This document shows positions 11,565-17,368 of a stretch of DNA of 17,368 nt, piece after piece. The DNA is taken from NCBI GenBank assembly GCA_937934775.1, contig CALGYL010000330.1:1-17368 (forward strand). Reading direction: 5' to 3'. How positions within the stretch are numbered: the first letter of the stretch is position 1; the number at the start of each line of letters is the position of its first letter. The notes under the pieces were generated by a model, which was given only the letters and a program-made list of their open reading frames with translations, did not search any database and had not been told where the DNA came from. The stretch comes from an uncultured Clostridia bacterium. Its GTDB lineage: Bacteria; Bacillota; Clostridia; Christensenellales; Aristaeellaceae. The translations under genes were made by a program, and so were the position numbers.

Positions 11565-12698
11565 ATGTTTTCGCCGCAATACCTTTGCATCTGCATCTAC
11601 TGTATGCTGCAGTTGGGCTTCCTGATCCTTATGGAAAACCGACGGCGCAAGGTGCACGCGGGGCAGGAAAAGCACTTTTTGTGGATGCTCGTGATCTCTC
11701 TTTTCGCGTTTGTCTGGGATATCCTGAGCAGCGTCGACGCAGGCCCCGGCTGGTTTTTCCCTTTCGAGGCGGCGGGCAACTTTCTGGAGATTCTATCCAA
11801 TACGCTGCTGCTTCCCATTTTCTTTCAGTACGTCTGCGAACAGATATCGGATCCCGACCCCAAACGCAAGCGCGGTCTGAACATCACCCTGTGGATCATA
11901 ACCGCGGTGTGTGCAGCGTTGGTGATTTCCACGGCGTTTACCGGCCGGATTTTCTTTTTTGACAGCGACGGGCAGTACCATCGCGGCCCGCTGTTCATGA
12001 TTCCGATGGCGCTCCTGTTCGCCATGATGGCGATCATTGAGGGGTTCCTGTTCAGCCAGAAGAAGAAAATTGAAGCGACCTACTTTACAACGCTCGCGCT
12101 CTTTATGGTTCCGCCGCTGATAGGGCTCATCTTGCAATCCTTCGTTTTCGGCCTGCCCTTTTCGCTTCTGGGCATTACGTTTGCCGCGCAGGTTGTGTTT
12201 GCGAACATTCAAAACCGCAATATGGACAAGGACTATCTGACCGGCGCCTTCAACCGCCGGACGCTGGACAGCTACGTGCAGCGCAGGATCGACGGTGCCA
12301 CCGCTCAAAGGAGCTTCTCCGCGATTCTTCTGGACATCGACAACTTCAAAGCGATCAACGACCGCATCGGCCACTACGAGGGCGACGCGGCGCTGGTGAG
12401 CGCCGTGCGCATCCTGCGGGATTCGGTGGGGCGGACGGATTTCATCGCGCGCTATGGCGGGGATGAATTCTGTATTGTGCTGGACACAGGCGATCTGGCG
12501 GCCGTGGAGGAGACCGTGCAAAGGATCCGCGACAGCCTATCGGATTTCAATCGGGACGACAAGCCCTACCAGATGGATTTCAGCATGGGCTGGGCGGTGT
12601 ACCATCCGTCCATTGGGCGGCAGGCGGCGTCGCTCTACAAGGTGATCGACCGGAGGATGTATGCCGACAAGAACACGCGAAAGCCGCGCCATGGATGA
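11565..12698 (+). CDS. Membrane-anchored GGDEF diguanylate cyclase
   Basis: A 377-residue inner-membrane enzyme that would make cyclic di-GMP from two GTP. About seven hydrophobic segments (near 3-22, 38-54, 68-90, 106-126, 143-163, 172-192, 196-213) form a 7TM-like sensor. The cytoplasmic GGDEF domain follows from about 220: DYLTGAFNRR (223-232), LDIDNFKAIND (256-266) and an intact GGDEF signature (298-302). The inhibitory I-site RxxD is degenerate: the arginine position, nine residues before GG, is G289, so product inhibition may be absent. GGAG precedes the ATG by nine bases. It stands alone with no linked phosphodiesterase in the window. Confidence 0.9.
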   Translation: MFSPQYLCICIYCMLQLGFLILMENRRRKVHAGQEKHFLWMLVISLFAFVWDILSSVDAGPGWFFPFEAAGNFLEILSNTLLLPIFFQYVCEQISDPDPKRKRGLNITLWIITAVCAALVISTAFTGRIFFFDSDGQYHRGPLFMIPMALLFAMMAIIEGFLFSQKKKIEATYFTTLALFMVPPLIGLILQSFVFGLPFSLLGITFAAQVVFANIQNRNMDKDYLTGAFNRRTLDSYVQRRIDGATAQRSFSAILLDIDNFKAINDRIGHYEGDAALVSAVRILRDSVGRTDFIARYGGDEFCIVLDTGDLAAVEETVQRIRDSLSDFNRDDKPYQMDFSMGWAVYHPSIGRQAASLYKVIDRRMYADKNTRKPRHG

Positions 12699-12763
12699 CG
12701 GCGCGTCATGCGGGCGGTTTCGTGAGGACCTGAGTCGGCTGAAATGCTTCATTCGTATACAAC

Positions 12764-12801
12764 CATCGTTCCCGGCGCGTGTGCATGCGCCGGGAACGAT
12801 G
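12764..12801 (+). terminator. Strong hairpin after the diguanylate cyclase
   Basis: A 15-bp perfect stem (12764-12778 with 12787-12801, loop GTGTGCAT) lies 65 bases after the stop. A U-tract is missing, so it may be a non-canonical terminator or a stability hairpin. The remaining intergenic sequence to 13102 has several small G+C-rich inverted repeats and no gene I can support. Confidence 0.5.
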
Positions 12802-13102
12802 CTAAGCATCAATAAACCTGTATCGTTTTGATGCGATGGAAGAAGCGCTTCGCGCGCCTGAAGTCCTGCCGTATTTCCATGCGGCGCACGGACTGTTGGT
12901 GCAGTTTCTATCATCAATACGCGCACTGATGGTAGAAGCGCGTTTCCCGTGCGCAGGTCGCGGAGGCGAATGAAGCGGAACGAGGCTTTGTTGACTGTCC
13001 GTGCCGCTGGTGATAACCGGCGGCTTCGCTTTACTGCGGGCCGGGTGTGCGTCCGCTCGTTTTGCACAGCGGTTTCGGCGCGCGGAATTCTCATTCTGCC
13101 TA

Positions 13103-13133
13103 TTGACTTAAAGTTAAGCTGAACCTTTATAAT
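13103..13133 (+). promoter_or_regulatory. MerR-type promoter with 19-bp spacer
   Basis: TTGACT (13103-13108) and a consensus TATAAT (13128-13133) are 19 bp apart, too far for normal sigma-A recognition but typical of MerR-activated promoters. The spacer holds the inverted repeat CTTAA-AG-TTAAG (13107-13118). The TTGACTTAAAGTTAAGCT arrangement resembles AdhR-type promoters of Bacillus aldehyde-response genes, from memory. It would drive the alcohol dehydrogenase and aldo/keto reductase with a leader of about 160 bases. No merR-like gene is in the window. Confidence 0.7.
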
Positions 13134-13303
13134 ATTCCATGGGACAAGGCGGCTGGGCATGCGCAAACGGGTTTTTGAAGGCTAGAGCGGGGAAAACTGT
13201 GCCGAAGGCCGCGGAGATCGCGCGCTTGATGTTTCCATAACGGCTTGGCGCAGGACCGACGCTTGCCCGGGCGCATTTCTGGAACGAGAAAGGAGAAAGA
13301 TTC

Positions 13304-14482
13304 ATGCTCAATTTTGATTTCTATTCGCCGGCGCGAATCCTATTTGGAAGGGACACGGTCGGGCAGATCGGTGATCTGCTCAAACCCCACGCGCGAAAGG
13401 TGCTGCTCCACTACGGCGGCGGCAGCATCAAAAAGAGCGGCCTGTACGGCGCGGTCACGACCTCGCTGAAGGAGAGCGGCGTGGAATTTGTCGAGCTGGG
13501 CGGCGTCGTGCCCAACCCCAGGCTGAAGCTGGTACACGAGGGCATCGCGCTGTGCCGGAAGGAGAACGTCGATCTGATCCTCGCCGTGGGCGGCGGCAGC
13601 GCCATCGACTCGGCCAAGGCCATCGCGATGGGCGTGTATTATGACGGGGACGTCTGGGAGATCTACGAGGAAGGCAAGGAGATCGAGAAGGCGCTTCCCG
13701 TGGCCACGATTCTGACCATCCCGGCGGCCGGGAGCGAGGCCAGCGGCGATACCGTCATCACCAATGAGGAGAAGCAGCTTAAGTATGGCTACGGCAGTCC
13801 GCGCCTGAGGCCGCTTCTGAGCATCATGGACCCGGAGCTGTTCTTCACCCTGCCGAAAAACCAGATCGCAAACGGCGTGGCGGACATGATGAGCCACGTC
13901 TTCGAGCGCTATTTTACCAACACCACCCAGACCGACCTGACGGACGGCCTGTGCGAAGCGGTACTCAGAACCATCATGAAAAACGCGCCCCTCGTCCTCG
14001 CCAATCCGCAGAACTACGACGCCTGGTGCGAGGTCGGGTTCGGCGGAACCGTCGCCCACAACGGCCTCGTGGGCATGGGCCGTGCCCAGGACTGGGCCTG
14101 CCACGGGATGGAGCATGAGCTGTCCGCCCTGTACGACGTGGCTCACGGCGCGGGCCTGGCGGTGTTGACCCCCGCCTGGATGCAGTATGTCTACCGGGAC
14201 AACGTGAACATGTTCGTGCAGTTCGCGATTAACGTGATGGGCGTGACGGGCAGCTTCCGAGACCCGGACGCGATCGTCCAGGAGGGCATCGCGCGGTTGC
14301 GCGAATTCTTCCGGAAGATGGGGCTTCCCGCCACCCTGAAGGAATTGGGCATCGACGAGAGCAGGCTGGAGTTGATGGCGAAGAAGGCGACCGGCGCCGA
14401 ATTCGGCGACGAGCAGCCCATCGGCGGCCTGAAGAAGCTGTACTGGCAGGATGTTCTGGAGATCTACAAGCTGGCGAAATAG
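13304..14482 (+). CDS. Iron-containing alcohol dehydrogenase (YqhD/butanol dehydrogenase type)
   Basis: A 392-residue cytoplasmic NAD(P)H-dependent enzyme that reduces aldehydes to alcohols. The dinucleotide-binding GGGSAIDSAK is at 96-105, after the YGGGSIKKSG segment near 37. The metal ligands D194 and H198 (ADMMSHV), H267 (WACHGMEHE) and H281 (VAHGAG) are all present and fall at the same positions as in E. coli YqhD, as I recall them. Length is normal for the family. AAAGGAG precedes the ATG. It is first in a two-gene unit with an aldo/keto reductase behind a MerR-type promoter, which points to detoxification of reactive aldehydes rather than only fermentation. Confidence 0.93.
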   Translation: MLNFDFYSPARILFGRDTVGQIGDLLKPHARKVLLHYGGGSIKKSGLYGAVTTSLKESGVEFVELGGVVPNPRLKLVHEGIALCRKENVDLILAVGGGSAIDSAKAIAMGVYYDGDVWEIYEEGKEIEKALPVATILTIPAAGSEASGDTVITNEEKQLKYGYGSPRLRPLLSIMDPELFFTLPKNQIANGVADMMSHVFERYFTNTTQTDLTDGLCEAVLRTIMKNAPLVLANPQNYDAWCEVGFGGTVAHNGLVGMGRAQDWACHGMEHELSALYDVAHGAGLAVLTPAWMQYVYRDNVNMFVQFAINVMGVTGSFRDPDAIVQEGIARLREFFRKMGLPATLKELGIDESRLELMAKKATGAEFGDEQPIGGLKKLYWQDVLEIYKLAK

Positions 14483-14502
14483 AGGCGTTCAAAACGCTTC
14501 GG

Positions 14503-14544
14503 CCCCTCGCGCCGGATGTGTCTCCGGTTTTTCGGCGCGAGGGG
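14503..14544 (+). other. Intercistronic hairpin
   Basis: CCCCTCGCGCCG (14503-14514) pairs perfectly with CGGCGCGAGGGG (14533-14544); the 18-base loop contains a T5 run but no U-tract follows. It lies between the dehydrogenase and reductase genes and could attenuate or protect the transcript. Confidence 0.5.
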
Positions 14545-14585
14545 GCGGCAACGGAAACGCCGCACCAAGCAAAGGAGGGGTTGCC

Positions 14586-15506
14586 ATGAGAACAATTCAG
14601 CTTGGCACGACGGGCCTGCGTGTTCCGGTGATCGCGGTCGGATGCATGCGCATCAATGGGCTGACAAAGCCGGAAGCGGAGCATTTTGTCGGGGCGGCGC
14701 TGGACGCGGGCGCGAATTTTTTCGATCACGCGGACATCTATGGGGACGGCGCGTGCGAGGAGATCTTCGCCGACGCGATCAACATGAACGGCGCGGTGCG
14801 GGAGAAGGTCATCCTGCAGTCCAAGTGCGGCATCCGGAAGGGCGTCGCGTTCGATTTCTCCAAGGACCACATCCTTCGGTCGGTGGACGGCATCCTGAAG
14901 CGGCTGAGGACCGAGTACCTGGACGTGCTGCTGTTGCACCGGCCCGACGCGCTGGTGGAACCGGAGGAGGTCGCAGAGGCCTTCGACATCCTGGAGGGCA
15001 GCGGGAAGGTCCTGCATTTCGGCGTGTCCAACCAGAACCCCATGCAGATTCAGCTGCTGAAAAAGTGCGTCAGGCAGCCCATCGCGGCCAATCAGCTGCA
15101 GATGAGCATCACCAACGCCAACATGATTTCCCAGGGGATGCACGTCAACATGCAGGACGACTGGGCCGTGAACCGGGACGGGAGCATTTTGGACTTCTGC
15201 CGCCTGAACGACATCACCATTCAGCCCTGGTCGCCCTTCCAGTTTGGATTTTTTGAAGGCGTGTTCCTGGGCAGCGAGAAATTCCCCGCGCTGAACGCGA
15301 AGATTGACGAAACTGCCGCGCGGTACGGCGTGAGCGGCACCACCATCGCGATGGCGTGGCTTCTTCGGCACCCGGCCAACCTGCAGCCCGTGACCGGCAC
15401 CATGAACGTGGAGCGCCTGCTGGACTGCGCGAAGGCGGCCGATCTTCGGCTCACCCGCGAGGAGTGGTACGAAATCTTTCTGGCGGCGGGCAACATCCTG
15501 CCATAA
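14586..15506 (+). CDS. Aldo/keto reductase (YdhF-like)
   Basis: A 306-residue NADPH-dependent TIM-barrel oxidoreductase that reduces aldehydes and ketones in the cytoplasm. The catalytic tetrad is visible: D47 and Y52 (FFDHADIYG), K80 (LQSKCGIR) and H118 (LLLHRPD). The C-terminal phosphate-binding region (LQPVTGTMNVERL) is conserved. I chose ATG 14586 because AAAGGAGGGG lies just upstream; the frame is open back to 14451 but that part overlaps the previous gene. It lies 103 bases after the dehydrogenase and probably shares its MerR-type promoter. Both enzymes together fit a response to electrophilic aldehydes such as methylglyoxal or formaldehyde, an inference from the promoter type. Confidence 0.92.
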   Translation: MRTIQLGTTGLRVPVIAVGCMRINGLTKPEAEHFVGAALDAGANFFDHADIYGDGACEEIFADAINMNGAVREKVILQSKCGIRKGVAFDFSKDHILRSVDGILKRLRTEYLDVLLLHRPDALVEPEEVAEAFDILEGSGKVLHFGVSNQNPMQIQLLKKCVRQPIAANQLQMSITNANMISQGMHVNMQDDWAVNRDGSILDFCRLNDITIQPWSPFQFGFFEGVFLGSEKFPALNAKIDETAARYGVSGTTIAMAWLLRHPANLQPVTGTMNVERLLDCAKAADLRLTREEWYEIFLAAGNILP

Positions 15507-15535
15507 CCGGAGCGGACGGCGCCGGTGAGAAACGT

Positions 15536-15564
15536 TTGACTTTTGCCCGCGGATATGCCATAAT
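15536..15564 (+). promoter_or_regulatory. Promoter of the cobalamin operon
   Basis: TTGACT (15536-15541), 17-base spacer, CATAAT (15559-15564). The start point near 15571 is just before the riboswitch. Confidence 0.72.
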
Positions 15565-15585
15565 ATGTTTTACAACTGAATAACG

Positions 15586-15769
15586 AGAGCATGGTTCCGC
15601 TTTGGGCGTCAGCCCGGCGGACGAAATGGGAAACCGGTTTGAATCCGGTACAACAGCCATTACTGTATTTGACGGGTGCGGGGACAAAAAGCCATTGAGC
15701 CGAAAGCTTGAGAAGGCGTCCTCGCGGGCGGCGCGCCGCCAGTCATAAGTCAGGAGACCTGCCTGCTCT
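15586..15769 (+). ncRNA. Cobalamin riboswitch
   Basis: The hallmark B12 box is at 15741-15764 (AGTCATAAGTCAGGAGACC then TGCCT). Upstream are GGGAAACCGG-TTTGAATCCGG (15628-15648), AGCCATTACTGTA (15655-15667) and the GCCATTGAGCC segment (15691-15701). A closing P1 stem, AGAGCA (15586-15591) with TGCTCT (15764-15769), sets the limits. It should bind adenosylcobalamin or a related corrinoid and switch off the downstream biosynthetic operon through the terminator at 15861-15890. Confidence 0.92.
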
Positions 15770-15860
15770 ACTGTCGGATAGTTCTTGGGCAACGGAGAAC
15801 GACATGCCGAGATCGCAGAGCGGTCGCGTCTTTTGACGCGGGACAATGTGAATCGATATG

Positions 15861-15890
15861 CCTCCTTGCATGCGCAAGGGGGTTTTTTTC
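15861..15890 (+). terminator. Riboswitch-controlled intrinsic terminator
   Basis: CCTCCTTGC (15861-15869) pairs with GCAAGGGGG (15874-15882) around ATGC, including one T-G wobble, and is followed by seven T. It ends just before the ribosome binding site of cbiET, so regulation is by transcription termination. Confidence 0.85.
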
Positions 15891-15902
15891 TTTGGAGGAG
15901 AC

Positions 15903-17111
15903 ATGCGGTTGATACAGGTGATCGGCGCGGGGCCGGGCGCGGAAGAATGCGTCACCCAGGAAGCGCGGGAAGCGATCAAAGGCGCGGACGTGGTCTTCGC
16001 CGCCGCCCGGCACGCGTATCTTGCGGGCGAAAAGCTGCGGGCGCTGGAGCCGCTGGAGCGGGCGATGGAGGAAATGCGGGCCTTTTGGGCGCAGGGCGCG
16101 CGGGTGGCGGTACTGGTGACGGGCGATCCCGCGCTGTACAGCCTTCTGCCCGCGCTCGCCGGCGCTTTTGGCCGGGAGAACCTTTCGGTCATCCCGGGCG
16201 TCGGCGCGCTGCAGGCGCTGTGCGCCTTATTGAAGGAGCCCTGGCAGGACGCCGCCGTTCTGAGCGCCCACGGGCGGTCGCTGTCTGAAAGCGCGCTGGC
16301 CCACGCCGTCCGCACCCACGAGCGCACCTTTCTGTTCTGCGACCGGACGCGCGGTCCGGCCTGGCTGTGCGCGGCGCTCCGGGAAAGCGGAATCACAGGC
16401 GTTTCGGTTGCCGCCGGTGAAAAGCTGACCCATCCGGATGCGCGGTTGATCATGGGATCCCCGGAGGCGCTGGAAGGCGAGGCGTTCGATCCCTTGTGCG
16501 TGGCGCGGGTGTACAATCCCTCTCCGGCCAAAGGACTGCCTCCGGTCGGCATTCCGGACGACGAATTTGGCCGCGGCAGGACGCCGATGACCAAGCGGGA
16601 GATCCGCCAGCTGGTGGTTTCGGCGCTGCGCTTACAGCCCGGTTCGGTGGTGTGGGATGTGGGCGCGGGCACCGGCAGTGTGTCGGTGGAATGCGCCCGG
16701 CAATGTCCCGAGGGCGAAGTGTACGCGGTGGAGCGGGACGCGGACGCGCTTGATCTCGTCCGCCAGAACGCGCGGAAGTTCTTTGTAACCAATCTGCGCA
16801 TCATCCCCGGTTGCGCGCCGGAAGCGCTTTTCGGGCTCCCCGCACCCACCCACGTGTTTCTGGGCGGCAGCGGCGGCGGGATGGAGCAAATTCTCTCGCA
16901 CCTCGAACGTCTGGGCGCGCCGCTCCGGCTGGCGGCCACGGCGGTGACGCTGGAGAGCGCCCATGCGCTCACCATGCGGCTGTCAACCTGGAAGAATCTG
17001 GAGGCGGCGCAGGTATCGGTCAGCCGTCTGGAGCAGGCGGGTGCGTACCGCTTGTTGAAGGCGCAAAACCCGGTGTTCCTGTTTTCCGCGGATTGGGAGG
17101 GCGAATCATGA
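15903..17111 (+). CDS. cbiET: CbiET: precorrin-6Y/cobalt-precorrin-6B (-7) C5,C15-methyltransferase, decarboxylating
   Basis: A 402-residue fusion acting in corrin ring synthesis. It methylates C-5 and C-15 with SAM and decarboxylates the acetate side chain at C-12. The N-terminal CbiE half (1-190) is a tetrapyrrole methylase with VIGAGPG (5-11), VTGDPALYS and the IPGVGALQALCALL segment. The C-terminal CbiT half (about 215-400) is a class I methyltransferase with FGRGRTPMTKREIR, the SAM loop WDVGAGTGSVSVE and LGGSGGG. The length equals normal CobL/CbiET fusions. The ATG at 15903 follows GGAGGAG; an upstream frame to 15858 runs through the terminator and is not the start. It overlaps cbiF by four bases (ATGA), so the operon is translationally coupled. 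Confidence 0.95.
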   Translation: MRLIQVIGAGPGAEECVTQEAREAIKGADVVFAAARHAYLAGEKLRALEPLERAMEEMRAFWAQGARVAVLVTGDPALYSLLPALAGAFGRENLSVIPGVGALQALCALLKEPWQDAAVLSAHGRSLSESALAHAVRTHERTFLFCDRTRGPAWLCAALRESGITGVSVAAGEKLTHPDARLIMGSPEALEGEAFDPLCVARVYNPSPAKGLPPVGIPDDEFGRGRTPMTKREIRQLVVSALRLQPGSVVWDVGAGTGSVSVECARQCPEGEVYAVERDADALDLVRQNARKFFVTNLRIIPGCAPEALFGLPAPTHVFLGGSGGGMEQILSHLERLGAPLRLAATAVTLESAHALTMRLSTWKNLEAAQVSVSRLEQAGAYRLLKAQNPVFLFSADWEGES

Positions 17112-17368
17112 TCTACTTTGTCGGGGCGGGACCGGGCGCTGTGGACCTGATCACGGTGCGGGGGCAGGCGCTTCTTGAAAGAGCGTGTCTTGTGGTCTAC
17201 GCGGGTTCGCTGGTCAACCCGGCGCTCCTTGACGCCTGCCCTCCGGGCTGCGAAACGCTTGACAGCGCTTCCATGACGCTGCCCGAAGTCGTTTCGGCCA
17301 TGGCACGGCGGGAGGGGCCGGACCATGTGGTCGTTCGGCTGCACACAGGAGACCCGTCCCTCTTCGGC
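17108..17368 (+). CDS. cbiF: Precorrin-4/cobalt-precorrin-4 C11-methyltransferase, N-terminal part
   Basis: An open frame from ATG 17108 to the window edge encodes the first 87 residues of a CbiF/CobM-type SAM-dependent methyltransferase that methylates C-11 of the corrin precursor. It begins MIYFVGAGPGAVDLITVRGQ and contains VVYAGSLVNPALLD and RLHTGDPSLFG, both hallmarks of this enzyme. The remaining ~165 residues lie outside. The start overlaps the cbiET stop as ATGA, and the gene continues the riboswitch-controlled operon. Confidence 0.92.
   Translation, partial: MIYFVGAGPGAVDLITVRGQALLERACLVVYAGSLVNPALLDACPPGCETLDSASMTLPEVVSAMARREGPDHVVVRLHTGDPSLFG

Noticed and set aside
11793..12521. 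242-codon minus-strand frame opposite the diguanylate cyclase
   Set aside because: Shadow of the GGDEF gene; His/Arg-rich composition without domain features.
12537..13166. 209-codon minus-strand frame over the 12699-13102 intergenic region
   Set aside because: It overlaps the cyclase 3' end and the MerR-type promoter, has no ribosome binding site and shows low-complexity composition. A decayed gene cannot be excluded.
13139..13240. 33-codon frame starting ATG at the predicted start point of the MerR-type promoter
   Set aside because: It would need leaderless translation and has no recognisable sequence; chance is the simpler explanation.
14229..15371. 380-codon minus-strand frame across the dehydrogenase and reductase genes
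   Set aside because: Antisense to two enzymes with complete active sites; no ribosome binding site or recognisable domain.
15743..17344. 533-codon minus-strand open frame opposite cbiET and the riboswitch
   Set aside because: It is antisense to a clear CbiET with conserved motifs and to the riboswitch; its Ser/Arg/Ala/Pro-rich composition is typical of a G+C-rich shadow frame.

Overview
The window looks like the chromosome of a high-G+C, probably anaerobic Bacillota (Clostridia-type) bacterium. The grounds are strong AGGAGG-type ribosome binding sites with GTG and TTG starts, a type-II-like isoleucyl-tRNA synthetase, a fused CbiET with a cobalamin riboswitch, and a YqhD/butanol-dehydrogenase-type iron alcohol dehydrogenase. 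No species is claimed.

Layout. 1-880 is the 3' end of ileS. 1007-1351 is a tRNA-Ser(GGA) transcription unit with its promoter, a truncated duplicate of the tRNA 5' half, the intact tRNA and a terminator. From 1290 to 11190 lies a compact integrated element of about 9.9 kb, bounded by a perfect 25-bp direct repeat of the tRNA 3' end (attL 1290-1314, attR 11166-11190). From 11191 the chromosome resumes: the displaced original tRNA terminator, a membrane diguanylate cyclase, an iron alcohol dehydrogenase and aldo/keto reductase pair behind a MerR-type 19-bp-spacer promoter, then a riboswitch-controlled cobalamin operon (cbiET, start of cbiF) that runs off the end.

The element. Its left half has the gene order of phage-inducible chromosomal islands (PICI/SaPI type). 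A repressor gene and an arm-binding tyrosine integrase read leftwards as a coupled pair. A divergent promoter with an inverted-repeat operator drives an excisionase-like gene and a primase/SF3-helicase gene. Immediately after the helicase come paired inverted iterons around an A+T-rich stretch, which is a good candidate replication origin. The right half is unusual: a sigma-70-family factor, an NYN-type nuclease behind a structured terminator-containing leader, a leftward cluster of four small genes each followed by a related intergenic repeat, and a divergent control region with three copies of an ACTT-N4-AAGT operator, probably bound by a small ribbon-helix-helix-like protein. No capsid, terminase, tail, lysis or conjugation gene is visible. 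I read it as a self-replicating, integrating satellite-like element that would need help to move between cells. This is inference from gene order and motifs, not from a database search.

Of the observations, the candidate origin, the triple-operator switch, the repeats that punctuate the small genes and the NYN leader seem the most likely to be new.
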